Shown: positions 21,385 to 33,522 of the stretch, piece after piece | How the letters are laid out: each line of letters begins with the position of its first letter | Numbering within the stretch: position 1 is the first letter of the stretch | Translations under genes and position numbers: made by a program | Notes under the pieces: model-generated | The model's database searches: none | Told to the model about the DNA's origin: nothing | The model's input: the letters and a program-made list of their open reading frames with translations, nothing else | Assembly: GCA_023053685.1 (NCBI GenBank) | Contig: JALIGW010000010.1 | Span: 12,260,919 to 12,324,918, forward strand | Length of the DNA: 64,000 bases | Direction of reading: 5' to 3' | Source of the DNA: Diadophis punctatus similis | Taxonomy: Eukaryota > Chordata > Lepidosauria > Squamata > Dipsadidae

Positions 21385-22185
21385 CTAAAAAAGCAGGAAA
21401 GCAGATTGTAACAAGACCTGGCAATGGTTAAGAGCAGGAAAGTTGAAAAAAGAGACAGAGGGGCTAATTCTGGCTGCACAAGACCAAGCCTTAAGAACAA
21501 ATGCATACAAAGCCAGAATTGAGAAGACAGCAACAGATAGCTAGTGCCACCTATGCAAAGAAGCTGAAGAAACAGTGGACCAACCTGGCTAGCTGCTGCA
21601 AGAAGATTGCACAGACTGACTATAAACAAAGGCATGATAAAAGTAGTAATAATGGTGCATTGGAAGATCTGCAAGAAACACCTTTTGCCTACAAGCAAGA
21701 ACTGCTGGGACCATAAAATAGAGAAAGTCATAGAAAATAAAGAAGCTAAAGTGCTCTGGGCCTTTAGAATTCAAACAGACAAGCATCTGCCACACAAAAC
21801 ACCCCATACTTAACAGCTGTCAATAAGAAAGACAAAAAGTCTGGATAATGGACCTGGCAGTACTGGAGACAGCAGAATAGATGTGAAAGAACTAGGGAAG
21901 ATAACAAGATACAAATACTTGCAAATACCAATAGTCATAGAAGCTTTCGGTGCAATCCCAAAATAATTGGACCACCACTTGAACACCATTCACATTGACA
22001 AATTCACCATCACTCAAAGCCGCTTTATTCAGAACTGCGTATGTCCTGCAAAAATACCTCTAACAACATCAAACATCCACATCTGCCTATCCCAAGTCCT
22101 TGGGAAGGACTCAGTAGGCAGACAAAAATGCCAAATCCATCTGAACATCTGGCTGACTGTGTGACAAACAATAATCCCCCAGTAA
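21385..22185 (+). mobile_element. Dong/R4 fragment J, 3' part
   Basis: Decayed frames match the C-terminal part of the Dong protein at 37945-41349 (KKETEGLILAAQ near 21450; CHLCKEAEETV near 21548). The fragment reaches the conserved 3' end (GCCAAATCC...CATCTGGCTGACTG near 22130-22160) and a short AATAAT. Many stops and frameshifts. Confidence 0.75.
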
Positions 22186-22260
22186 GGCACTACTTTGACA
22201 TGGTAGTGAGGAATGTGTGCTCTGAGGAAGATGAGAGCTTTGCCAGAGATTCAACTATAA
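22186..22260 (+). mobile_element. Dong/R4 fragment K, 5' leader, part 1
   Basis: Directly after the 3' end of fragment J comes sequence resembling the 5' leader of the Dong element at 37787-37900, including a hairpin CACTAC/GTAGTG (22188-22193 and 22203-22208) and GATGAGAGCT. K resumes at 33523 beyond the DIRS insertion. J and K are therefore head to tail. Confidence 0.6.
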
Positions 22261-23491
22261 GTACCGTTGGCTTACCTGAACGATCTTCTCTGTGCGCTAT
22301 GTGGAGAGTCCAACATGGGTAATAACTTCCGGGGGTGGAGCCAAAGCGGGAGGTTGCAGGAGAACTGACCTCCGCTCCTTTCACCCAATTTTTTGGGGAA
22401 GCCTTGGACCCCCGACCCAGTTTTTCCAATGTTTCTGTCGGCTTGGTGAAAGCTGAAGATCTCAGGAACTTCCCCAGCCCATTTGAGCGAAAAAGACAGT
22501 CCGCTAAGACGACTGGGAGGTTTAAAAAGCTCTGGGCTCGGAGGACGCCGTCGGCTTTAAAATGGCGATATCGGCGTCAGAGAGCCCTTCGTATTAAGAA
22601 TCTTGAAAAGCACTTGCTGGGAAGAGGTTGCCTGAGTCTGAGGGAATGCGAGCAAGAGCCAGGTATGTTTTACAGCCGGAGTGGCATCTTTGTGGGCAGC
22701 AACTTAACATCAGTTTGCCGACTGTTAAAGAACTTGCGCCAGGCTTCTTATTTACAAGATTGCCACAGGCGCCTACCGTCTTTTTGCTGCTGCCTGTTAC
22801 TGCTATAGCGATTAAACCCCTCAGCAACAACTCTCCCGAAGATTAGAGCAAGAGGGTTAGACCAGACACTTTTCCATCAGGACTGCCGCTGTTGCCTGAC
22901 GTGTGTGTGACGCCCGGCCTTTTGGCAACAGCTTTTCAGGCGAATAGACCAACCTAGCTCTTACGGGGGCCTCGTTGGTCCGGGTCGTGACTGTATGTTC
23001 CATCACTGCAATGATTTATGTTGATCATTAATGCCACCAGCACAGACGAAATGTGGCCTCTCTCAGCTGTCCCTCTGGATTAGTTATCTTTCCCGCTCTC
23101 AGCGACAGCTCCACAGGAGAGTTTCTATCGTCACGGCTGCTGATGTGGCCGCGAGGCTTTTTTTGGCTGACGCAGCCCCGGCTTCATCGTTGTTTTCAGC
23201 CACATTGGAATCGCTGAGTGGCTCAAGAAGAGGACTGCCAGATGATACTGTGGGCTTGAGCCCTATTATTACCAACATTGTGGGAGAGAGCAGTAGTCAA
23301 TTACGGACTGTTTTGGAAACCTCTAATGATTAATGTAGATTGTGTGGTGAAAGGCAAGGACGAAGAACTAATCTTGACTGGCTTGGAGGCTGTACATATG
23401 CACTCCCTTTTGGCGCTAGTATTGACTATTAACTATTTGCAAATTTTTACCCCGGAAGCGGTGTAGTTGATGTGGATTTTGCTTGTTATGA

Positions 23492-26400
23492 TTGAATGAA
23501 TCAATTGTTTACATTGTAGAATGGCTTGTTAGAATGAGTGAGCCGGGGACTGGGGTTCGGACCCGCTCTGCTGAGTGTGGAAACAGAAGCGGAGGGGAGT
23601 CTGATTCTATTACCTGGCTCAGTGAGGAAGGTATGCATGGCCTGCAGGGAGGAAGGAGGACCAGTGGGGAGGGGGACGGGATCTCTGGGGGGGTGGAGAG
23701 CTGGAATATCTCGGTCATGATGGGGAGGGGTAGGTATAGCGGGAGTAGAGGGGTGGGCCGCTCTCGGGGAATAAGATCTCGCTGTTTACAAGCGATCCCA
23801 TGTTCCGGCCCCTCTGATGTGGTTCCATCTTGCTCAACCCAAGTACCTGGTGACCGGGGTTTACAGGGCCCTGGGCTCAAGCTGATGCTGTTGAATGTCA
23901 GGTCAATTGTCAACAAAGCCCCCCTGATACATGATTTAATCACTGGCGAGGGGATGGACCTGGCATGCATAACTGAGACCTGGCTGGGCGAGGAGGGGGG
24001 AGTAGCACTCTCCAAGATATTCCCAGACGGGTTCTCAGTGTTGCATCAGCCACAACCACAGGAAAGGGGGGGAGTGGCTATTATAACGCGCCGGAATCTA
24101 CATCCTCATAGGAGCCCTGCCCCGGAGATTGTCGGGTGTGAGACGCTCCTTCTGAAGTTGGACTTAGGGGTTCAGGTGGGCCTTTTGTTAGCGTACCTGC
24201 CTCCCAGCTGCATTACGAAGGCCCTGCCTGAGCTGCTTGAGGCGGTAGCAAGCCTGGCAGTGGAGTTCCCCAGGCTTATGGTGCTGGGGGACTTTAACCT
24301 GCCTTTGGCGGGCGAAACCTCTGGTGCAGCTCAGGAGTTCATGGATTCCATGACAACCATGGACCTGACCCAAGTAATTCAGAGTCTGACTCATGAGGGA
24401 GGTCACATGCTTGACCTAGTGTTTCTCTCGGGGCAGTGGAAAGATGATCTGAAGCTAGGGGATATAGTCACCACCCCGGTGTCGTGGTCAGATCATTTCC
24501 TATTGAGATTGGATTTCACAGCCCCACTCCTCCCCCGCAGGGAGGCGGTACCAACTAGGTGATTTTGCCCCAGGCGCCTAATGGAGCCGGAAGGATTCCA
24601 GAGGGAACTTGGGGAAATAACTGAAACCCTGGTCCACAATTCGTCTGAGTCCCTGGTGGCTGCCTGGAACACCGCAGCATCAGGTGCATTAGATCGGATT
24701 GCGCCTTTGCGACCTCTCCGTGGCAGTGGATCCCGGAAAGCTCCTTGGTTCACTGAGGAGCTCCGGGAGATGAAACGCCACAAGAAACGTCTGGAGCGAC
24801 GCTGGAGAGCCAGTAAAACCGATTCCGACCGAACACTTCTAAGAACTTTTATTCTTATCTAGTGGCGATAAGGGCGGCAAAACAATCTCATTTTTCCGCT
24901 CTTATTGCATCCGCAGATTCTCGCCCAGCCGCCTTGTTTAGGGTGACTCGCTCCCTCCTTGCCAAAGGGGGGAGCGAGGAACACTTGCACGGTAGAGCTG
25001 AGGAATTCGCTCAGTTTCAGACGGATAAAGTCGCTCAGATTCGGTCGAACCTGGACTCCGGCTGGACAGAGTCCATTGAGTTGACAGGGGCAAGTCTTAG
25101 TCCAGTGTTGTGGGAGGAGTTTGAGCCAGCCACTCCTGATGTGGACAAGGCTGTGGGTGCGATGAGCTGTTCCACCTGTTTATTGGACCCGTGCCCCTCC
25201 TGGCTGGTTTCAGCCAGAAGAGAGGTGGCACGCAGCTGGATCCAGGCGGTGATCAATGCTTCTTTTAGGGAGGGATCCGTAACACAGCCTTTAAAGGTTG
25301 CGGTGGTGAGACCCCTCCTTAAGAAGCCTTCCCTGGATCCAGCGGATTTGAAGAACTTTCGTCTGGTCTCCAACATACCTTTCTTAGGTAAGGTTGTTGA
25401 GAAGGTGGTAGCTTTTCAGCTTCTTCGGTTATTGGAGGAAACTGATCATCTAGATTCCTTTCAATCGGGTTTCAGGCGCGGCTACAGTACAGAAACTGCC
25501 TTGGTCGCTCTGATGGATGATCTCTGGCGACCCCGGGATGGGGGTTATTCTTCCATCCTGGTGCTACTTGACCTCTCAGCGGCTTTCGATACCATCAACC
25601 ATGGTATCCTTCTGCATCGTCTCGGCGAGTTGGGAGTGGGAGGCACCGTTTTACGGTGGTTCTCCTCTTACCTCGCCGATAGGATGCAGTCGGTGTTAAC
25701 AGGAGGACAAAGGTCATCTCCTAGGCCCCTGACTTGTGGGGTGCCTCAAGGTTCGGTCCTCTCGCCCATCCTGTTTAACATTTACATGAAACCGCTGGGG
25801 GAGATCATCCGTCGACACGGGGTGAGTTTTCAACAGTACGCTGATGACACCGAGCTGTACATTTCCACCCCATCTTAATTCAGGGAGGGAGTGGATGTAA
25901 TGTGCCGATGCCTGGACGATGTCAGGATCTGGATGGGAGGAACAGGCTCAAGCTTAACCCTGACAAGACTGAGTGGTTCTGGATATTGCCCCCTAAGGAC
26001 TATGTCGACTGTCCTTCCTTGGTTCTTGGGGGAGAAAAACTAACTCCTTCGGAATGGGATCGCAATTTGGGAGTTCTCCTAGATCCACAGCTAAAATTAG
26101 ACCAACATCTAACAGCTGTGGCTAGGGGAGCCTTTGCACAGGTCTGCCTGGTGCACTAATTGCGACCATACTTGGAGAATGAGGCTCTACTCACGGTCAC
26201 TCATGCCCTTGTCACCTCTCAATTGGACTACTGTAATGCGTTCTACATGGGGCTACCCTTGAAGAGTATCCGGAGACTTCAACTGGTGCAAAGTGCGGCT
26301 GTGCGTGCTGTGGTGGGTCTCAAGATACACCCACGTAACACCCAAGTAACACCTAGCCAGCTGCACTGGTTGCCCATCAGTCTCCAGGTGCAATTCAAGG

Positions 26401-26666
26401 TGTTGATTATCACCTTTAAAGCCCTACATGGCTTAGGACCAGGTTACCTCTGGGACCGCATCCTACCTCATACTTCCCTTCGACCGGTCAGGTCCCTCCA
26501 GGTCCCGTCAACCAAACAATATCGGCTGGCGGGGCCTAGGGGGAGGGCCTTCTCTGTGGGGGGCCCTGCTCTCTGGGACCAACTACCCCCAGAGATCCAA
26601 ATTATCCCCACCTTGCTGGCCTTCCGAAAAGCCATCAAGACATGGATTTTCCTGCAGGCGGGGTGA
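23492..26666 (+). pseudogene. L2 ORF2: APE endonuclease and reverse transcriptase
   Basis: The endonuclease begins at LKLMLLNVRSI (about 23880) and shows TETWLGEEG, VLGDFNLP (about 24287) and WSDHFLL (about 24487). The frame breaks at 24562 and near 24862, then continues as the reverse transcriptase: NFRLVSNIPFLGK, FQSGFRRGYSTE, LLDLSAAFDTIN, GVPQGSVLSP and the catalytic YADD (about 25840). After a stop near 25878 and others the C-terminal block follows (SQLDYCNAFYMGLP, then LHWLPISL, up to 26666). APE nicking and RT together would drive target-primed insertion; stops make this copy inactive. Confidence 0.85.
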
Positions 26667-26831
26667 TTGAGACAATTTTACATCCTAGGTCTCCCCCATG
26701 TATGTATGGTTTTTATAAGTTTTTTAAAATTCCTTTTAATACTGTTTTTAAATTTTGTATTGTTTAGTTGTTCTCTAAATGTTGTACGCCGCCCTGAGTC
26801 CTCAGGGAGTAGGGCGGCATATAAGAACACT

Positions 26832-26889
26832 AAATGAATGAATGAATGAATGAATGAATGAATGAATGAATGAATGAATGAATGAATGA
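26832..26889. repeat. (GAAT)n tail of L2
   Basis: About 14 GAAT tetramers form the 3' end of the L2 copy. Confidence 0.9.
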
Positions 26890-27037
26890 CTCTGGTCTGA
26901 TTGGTAGGGACTGAGTTTAATTTGTTTGAAATACACCCTCTTTGGCCAGTTTTAAACGAAGGCGTAGAGAAGGAAGGTTAGTCAAGTCAAGTTCGTGTGA
27001 AGCGGCTGCGACCCTGGGCCCAAGAAGCCAGGCGGGT

Positions 27038-27126
27038 TTGGACTCTCCACGCAGCGCACAGAGAAAACCGTTTAGGTAAGCCAACGGTACTTCTCCAGTG
27101 CGCTGCTAAGGAGAGTCCAACATGGG
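27038..27126. repeat. DIRS internal complementary region
   Basis: 27038-27090 is complementary to the left outer end (22261-22326); 27091-27126 is complementary to the right outer end (33486-33522). In DIRS models this region templates joining of the two ends into a circular DNA intermediate. The region is itself a stem: GGACTCTCC...GCAGCGCAC pairs with GTGCGCTGC...GGAGAGTCC. Confidence 0.85.
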
Positions 27127-27138
27127 ATATACCCAAGT

Positions 27139-28175
27139 TTAATTGTCCAGGGCGGGAGAAGGCTGGACCAGGGGAGCAGGAGTAGTGCAAACCCTCTGAA
27201 GAACACGTCTGCCGAAAGCCAACTCTGCCGATGCAAACAAATCCAAACGATAATGCTTCACAAAGGTGGAAGGAGAAGACCACGTAACAGCTCTACAGAT
27301 ATCCTCAACTGATAGCTGTGTGTGCCATGCTGCCGAGGTGGCCGCACTACAGGTGGAATGTGCAGTGAGTCCCTCAGGAACAGGTCTGGACTGACTCCCA
27401 TACGCCTTGGTGATACATGCCTTAATCCAGCGGCTAATCGTCTGCGATGAGATCTTCCGCCCCAGGGAAGCCGAAGAAAGGAAACGAAAAGAGCCTCTGT
27501 CTTTCTGAAAGACGCTGTCCATCGAATGTAAATTTTTAGGGCTCTGCAAACATCCAGCTTGTGCCAACAGTGTTCTAGTTGGTGAGTAGCGTGGGCACAA
27601 AAATCAGGCAGGACAACTTCCTGTGCCCTGTGAAACCAGGTGTTCACTTTTGTCAAGAAAGCGGGATCAAGGCGCAAAACGACCCGGTCCTGGTGGAAAT
27701 GGCACAAATCCTGCCGAACTGAGAGCACCGTCAATTCCGACACCCTTCTGGCTGAAGTAATGGCCACCAGGAAGGCCGTTTTGAGGGACAGAAGTCGAAG
27801 AGAAATAGACCGCAATGGTTCAAAGGGTGGTGTGGTGAGTGCTTGCAGAACCAGGGGAAGATCCCAGGTGGGATAGCAATGGATCACCTGCGGCTGAAGG
27901 TTAGCCACGCCCTTGAGAAATCCTTGAACGCTAGGATGGTGGCAGAGGGACCGTAGACTGTCCAAGCGAAGCACGGTCGATAGTGCGGCCATGTGCCTTC
28001 GAAGCGTGTTTGGCACCAAACCTTTGTCAAATCCTGCCTGAAGAAAGGCCAGGATCTGGCAAGGAGGCTGACAGAGGGTTGAGCTGATCTCGAGCACAGA
28101 ACTCACAGTAAGCGGTCCAGGTAGCGTTGTATATGCAAGTAGTGGAACTACAGCGAGATGCTTGAATAGTGGCAA
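27139..28175 (-). pseudogene. DIRS tyrosine recombinase
   Basis: The frame from 28175 shows a core-binding region (FDKGLVPNTLRRHMAALS) and the first catalytic arginine in ITSARRVSELTVLS. A frameshift near 27500 moves the rest into a second frame with LGRKISSQTISRWIKA, then AHSTCSAATS and SPSTFVKHYRLD, which holds the nucleophilic tyrosine. The second conserved arginine of the HxxR motif is cysteine here (codon at 27349-27351), a likely CpG-decay change. The enzyme would integrate circular DIRS DNA without a target duplication; this copy lacks a key residue and is frameshifted. Confidence 0.85.
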
Positions 28176-28372
28176 TCACATTGTCCGGGAGACTGTCCTG
28201 TCTCAAGAGGGCCCCCTCAAGTGCCAGACGGTGAGGTGCCACCACTGGGGGTCCGGGTGGAGTAGAGCCCCCTGGCTGAGGGAGACCTGATGGTCCAGGA
28301 TCCGCCACGGTCTGGATACCGATAGTTCCACTAGGTCGGCGAACCATGGACGGCGAGGCCAGTGCGGGGCGA

Positions 28373-30096
28373 CTAGTAGTATCTCCGCTTCCTCCAGCAG
28401 CATCTTCTGCACCACCTTTGGAATGAAATGAGTGGGGGGAAGACGTATAAGAGACTACTCGGCCAGGGGCTGCGCAAAGCATTGACATTCTCTGCCCCGG
28501 GCGACGGGAAGCGGGAGAAGAAGCGTGGAAGGTGTGTGTTGCAGTGGGTCGCGAACAGGTCCACCGCCGGTCTCCAAACCTCTGCGACAATTCCCTGAAT
28601 AGACTCGGGTGTAGACGCCACTCTGCTGGGTCCAAGGTGGAACGACTCAGCCAGTCTGCTTGCACATTTAATGTCCCCGATATGTGTTCCGCTCGAAGGG
28701 ATTCGAGGTGTTGCTCTGCTCAACAGCCAATCAACTCTACCTCCGCCATGAGGTGTTTGGACCTCGTGCCCCCTTGATGATTTATGTGGGAACGAGTGGC
28801 CACATTGTCCGTCAAAATGAGCACATGATGACTTAACACCAGGGGTTGGAAGCGCCGTAGGGCGAGGTACACCGCACGTAGCTCCAAAAGATTGATGTTG
28901 GTATTGGAGATTTCCGACGGCAACCAGCGGCCCTGAGCCACCTGGGAAGAAGTGTGCACTCCCCACCCCGACAGTCTGGCATCTGTCATGATAGTCACTC
29001 ATTCTGGCTCTCTGTAGAGGCAACCCCGCTGTAGGGCTAGAGATAACCACCATGCTAGGGAGCGTCGAACGTTTGAAGGCAGAGGAAGCAGTGTGTTGGA
29101 ATGACTGGTCCCCGCCCGTTGGAACGGAAGGAGACACCACTGCAGGCTCGGGAGTGGAATCTCGCCCAAGGGACCACGTCGATGCAAGAGACGAACTTTC
29201 CCAGCAATAGGGAGAGGAGAGATAATGGTACCCGTTGCAGCTGTTGAACTTGGCGCACCATTGAAACAATACCATCCCAACGGTCCAGTGAGAGAAAGAC
29301 CTCGCAGGTCACCGTGTTGATAATGGTGCCAAGGTGAAGAAGCGAGGTGGTGGGGACCAGGTGACTCTTTGGGAAGTTGACTGAAAACCCGTGAGCCTGC
29401 AGCGTTCGGATGGTGAGCTGGAGATTGGCATTATGCCCGCTGTAGGGACCCTGATTGAATTATGATATCGTCGAGGTAGCATTGGAGACGCCCTCAAGTT
29501 TGCTGCCACGACATCCAGGAGCTTCGTGAAAATTCTGGAAGAGAGGCCAAAAGGTAGCGCCCGGTACTGGAAATGTGCTCCCGTGACGCAGAAGCGGAGG
29601 AACCTCCTGTGAGAAGGGTGTATCGGCACATGGAGATAAGCCTCCTTGAGGTTGATGGAGGTCGACCAATCCTGATGTCTGATGCAGCCCAAGATGGATT
29701 TGAGGGACTGCATCTTAAAACGCTTGTAGATAATGTAGACGTTTAGCTGTTTCAGATTTAGGATGACTCTCCACCACCACCACCCCCGAATTTTTTGGAA
29801 CTAGGAAGATGATGGAATAGAACCCTAGTCCTTCTTGACCGGGGGGAACTCTCTCGATGGCCGATATCTCCAGCAGATGGTTGACCTCCTGGTCCAACAA
29901 CGCCCGTTTGATGGGATCGGGCGAGATGAGGCACCGGATAAACCGGTTGGGGGGCCTGGAAACAAAATCTATGAGGAGACCTAATTTAATGGTAGCCAAG
30001 GCCCAGGCATCCGCGCATTCCCATTGAGCAGCAAAGTGCTGGAGCCTGCCCCCAATGGGAATGACCCCTGCTGAGTCATTTTGTTCTGCGAAACCC
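28373..30096 (-). pseudogene. DIRS reverse transcriptase and RNase H
   Basis: Minus strand. The RT shows INLKEAYLHVPIHPSHRRFL and FQYRALPFGLSS (about 29650-29540). The catalytic YLDD is still present near 29470 but in a different frame after a shift. RNase H follows: TDARLSGWGVH (Asp), INLLELRAVYLAL (Glu) and LTDNVATRS (Asp) at about 28990-28790. Several frameshifts divide the region. Together these would convert DIRS RNA to DNA. Confidence 0.85.
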
Positions 30097-31790
30097 TCAG
30101 GAACCAGACCCCCTGAAGGGGCATCTTGTCTGAGTAAACTGTCTGCCCCTGTCTCGAAAAGCCGATCTATCCTGCCTGTCGACCCCCCCAGAGGAAGGTT
30201 CCGACCGAAAGGGCTGTTGTCGGAAATATGGTGTGGACCGCCTGTCCGCCCTCCTGTGAGCTCTGGGTAGCACCTTGCATTTATCACGGTCCTCCACCAA
30301 GATGGAGTCCAAGGAGTCCCCAAAGAGACAATTGCCCCCAAAGGGGGAGGCCGCCAGGCGCCACTTGGAGCGCGCGTCCACCTGCCAATTACGAAGCCAC
30401 AGCAGACGACGGGAGGACATGGTGGCTGCCATGGTGCATGATGCAAATTTTGCCGAGTTCAGAGTGGCATCCGCCAAGAACTCCGCCACAGCCAGCAATT
30501 TATTGAAGTCTTGACGGAGTATGGAGTCTTCTGGGCGCAGGCGGGATTGCATCTCCCTCAACCACATAATGGAAGTGCAGTTGAAAAAAGAAGCAGCCGT
30601 GGAGGCCCGTAGCGACCATGCGGCCGTCTGATGTGACTTACGGAGCAGAGCCTCCGCCTTGCGGTCCTCGGGCTTGAGGCCCTCTGCAACTTCAGCTGGA
30701 AAGACTGAGGTAGACACTAGGCTCGCCACTGGCGGGTCCACAGGTGGGAACTGCAGCAAGTCCTCTATTTCAGGGTCAAACCCATAGAACTTGCATTCCA
30801 TAGTAGACAGTCCCGGAGCTGCAGCTGGCTGGCTCCACGCTCTCTTGATGTTGTCAATAAAAAATTTTGAAGGAGGAAGAAACTGTCTCTCGTTCTGGCT
30901 CACCAAACAGCCCAGCAGCTGGATCAATGCCAACAGATGGCTCAGATGTTTTGTCAGCCCCACCCAGATTTGCCGTCATCTTGGCTTTATGCAACAAGGT
31001 TTTGAACAAGGTTGGTTTGAACAGACCCATAAAGGTAGGTTGGTCAGGGGCCACGTCCTCGTCTTCAGACATTTCCTCATCTAGAACGCTCCCTTCCTCA
31101 AGGGCCTATCTCTGAAGCTTGGCAAGCATAAGGTGTGCCTGCAGTAGACCACACTTCCTGGGCTGGGGCCCGAACAGATGGAAAGGGGGACCTCTGTTGC
31201 ATTCCCGTAGCAATGCCTTGTGAGTATGCGTTTGCAATCATATCCTGCAATGACGGTGGTAATTGTTGCCAAGTGTCAATGCCAGGATGCAGGCCCACAG
31301 CGGTCAGTGTGAAGGTTGCTGAGGGCGTAGACCTTGGGGCGGCCTGTAAAGAAGAGTGGGTAGGGGTGGCACCATCTTCAGCCCTCTGTGCCACCAAAAC
31401 ATCTGCTGACACAAGGGTTTGAGCTGTCCCCTGGTATTCTGGGGACCAATCCCTGTCTGTAGCCGTCCCTGCTGGTTCAGGCTGAGCCAAGGCCAGAGCT
31501 GCGGTAACTTGCCGAGATGGGGACTGGAGTACAGGATGCGAATGCAAGGTCAAGGGCAGTTGCAGCTTGGGAAAGGTTGGAACAAATGCTTGCTTTTGTG
31601 CTTGTTCCAGTTGTTTTTCCATCACCCTAAGCCTGTGCTCTATGTCCTTTAGGGCCATTTCTGAGGCAGAGGAGGAGGAGGAGGAGGAAGTCTTAGACTT
31701 GCTTCTAGATGAATGGCCTTTGTCTTTGGCCTGCACAGGGGCAGGTGCGGTGGGCTCCGCCCCAGGATGTTCCTCCACGTTATCAGCCAT
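30097..31790 (-). pseudogene. DIRS Gag
   Basis: The likely start is the ATG at 31790 (MADNVEEHPG), since codons upstream in this frame belong to the inserted L1. The N-terminal third is rich in K/S and has a short coiled-coil-like stretch (KDIEHRLRVMEKQLEQAQKQ). Frame breaks near 31098 and 30960-31070 separate it from the main block (FYGFDPEIEDLLQFPPVDPP, later SILRQDFNKLLAVAEFLADA), typical of DIRS gag. It ends at about 30097 where RT begins. Confidence 0.8.
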
Positions 31791-31898
31791 AATAATAGTG
31801 AGCAAACCGGCAGAAGGGCTAGGAGACTTCCAGGTAATTCTATCAGGCCCTGGCTGTTGGAGGCCAGATAACCAATCCCTCGAAAGAGGGGGGGCTTT

Positions 31899-32613
31899 CT
31901 GCCTTATGTTGGAAATGCAAAAAAGAAATAGGCACATACTATCATACCTGGTGAACCTGTAAGAAAGCTAAGAGCTATTGGGCCATTATAGGGAAGTGGA
32001 TTAAAGAAATAACCCAGGAAGAATTTTCTAATAAACCCGAGTTTTTCTTGTTAGGCATCATTGAACCAAGAGTTAACAAAGATACCCAATACATTACTAT
32101 TCACATTCTAACGGCAGCTAGGATTATATACGCGCAGTTCTGGAAAAACAGTGAAACGCCTATAGAGGAGGACATAATTAGAAAGATAATGGACTGCGCT
32201 GAGATGGACAAATTAACAAAGGAATTAAAGGATAAACAAGAATCAGACTTTTATATAATATGGAACAATTTTTATGATTGGTTAAGAAAAAGAAGGAATA
32301 TATAAAATGTATATCTGTCAACTCTGAATAATATAGATATTTGTGTGTAAAAATTCATTAAATGTAACACGGTATATTTATATTAATATAAGTAAAAACT
32401 ATAGATTTAAAAGGCTATATAGATAATACGGATATAGTTGTTTATTATGGTAAAAAAAATGTAACTTAAATTATGTAAAGTTCCGAGGATAGCTTATTGG
32501 AGTTAGGGGCTAAACAGAAAAGCCCAAAATGTTTATTTGTTGTTGTGTATGTCACTGTTGTATTGTTGTATAGTTTTGTGTATTTAATTTAAAAAAATAA
32601 AAAATAAAAAAAA
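31899..32613 (+). mobile_element. 5'-truncated L1 with 17-bp TSD
   Basis: Inserted in the DIRS 5' leader. A perfect 17-bp duplication GAAAGAGGGGGGGCTTT flanks it (31882-31898 and 32614-32630). The insert starts in the ORF2 C-terminal knuckle (LCWKCKKEIGTYYHTW) and runs through the last 130 codons, ending RKRRNI near 32305, a 3' UTR and an A-rich tail. One in-frame TGA follows HTW. Confidence 0.95.
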
Positions 32614-33411
32614 GAAAGAGGGGGGGCTTTGATGAACAAACTCACCCCCCAGGCGACTATGAGAGAGAGAGACAGGCCGTTTGCAAGGAATGCAGTCAGC
32701 AAGCAATCGAAGCAGGATTGATCCGAGAGAGCAGAGACAGACAGAAAGCAATGAGCAATCGGCAGTTTACCGGCAAAAAGCGCCACTCAAATGGCCGCCG
32801 GCACACTTCCTGAGGAGAAACCGGATATTGTCAACTCAAATGGCCGCCAAATCTGCCCTGCAACAGCCTTGTAAAAGCTCCAGTTAAAAAAGGGCCTGTT
32901 ACGATTGGCCAGAATCTGCCCGGCAACCAGTGACGTCAGGATTCCAAAATGGCGACCGTCAATGCCGACAACAATAAACTACAGGGCGATCCATTTAAAT
33001 GATGGTGGGAAGCAACGTTCTCTAGCCAGCGGTCCAATTAGCTAAAAATGAACTATCCCGTCTCAGAACACAGCGGAGGGACGGACCCTCACAGCCGCAG
33101 ACAGCACTGCCGGTAAGGGGGCGGAATTATGCCCGCGGAGGACAGGGACTCCAGTCAGAAGCAATCTTTGGAAGCTGGCCTCGCCTGAGGAGTTATGCCC
33201 GTGGAGGGCAGGGACTCCAGGGAGAAATATTCCAGGAATTAGGCGGTTCTTGCTGGCGTGCCAGCTAATCAGCCTATTTGCCCCAACAATTGTCTTACTT
33301 TAAATGAAGAGTGAAATTGAATCTGCTACAGGAGAGTCCAACAGAATTAATTTAGTGCTAGTCAGGAGAGAAGAAATAAACGTCCCTACACTACGACTGA
33401 GTTTTAAAAAC

Positions 33412-33522
33412 TGGCCAAATGGGCAGCTAGAGGGCGTATTTCAAATAAATTAAACTCAGTCCCTACCAATCAGACCAGAATTATTACCCATGTTGGACTC
33501 TCCTTAGCAGCGCACTGGAGAA
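33412..33522. repeat. Right inverted terminal repeat of the DIRS-like element
   Basis: The reverse complement matches 26892-26955 and 22261-22326 without the L2 interruption. The outermost part, up to CACTGGAGAA, reappears in the internal complementary region. Confidence 0.85.

Larger units (their letters stand above)
22327..26889 (+). mobile_element. L2-family LINE, near full length (copy 1)
   Basis: Begins with GGGGGTGGAGCC, like the L2 at 46025, and ends in a (GAAT)n tail. It has a 1.2-kb GC-rich 5' UTR, an APE endonuclease, a reverse transcriptase and the L2 C-terminal block. It interrupts the left DIRS terminal repeat: the right repeat shows the uninterrupted version (TAATAATTCTGGTCTGATTG in reverse complement). 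Confidence 0.85.
22261..33522 (-). mobile_element. DIRS-like tyrosine-recombinase retrotransposon
   Basis: The element has inverted terminal repeats: left 22261-22326 plus 26892-26955, right 33412-33522. An internal complementary region at 27038-27126 holds, side by side, sequence matching the outermost parts of both terminal repeats, which meet at 27090/27091. This is the DIRS-1 layout. On the minus strand gag, reverse transcriptase/RNase H and a tyrosine recombinase follow in order. There is no target duplication, as expected for DIRS. An L2 (22327-26889) splits the left repeat and an L1 (31899-32613) sits in the 5' leader. Coding frames are broken. Confidence 0.9.
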
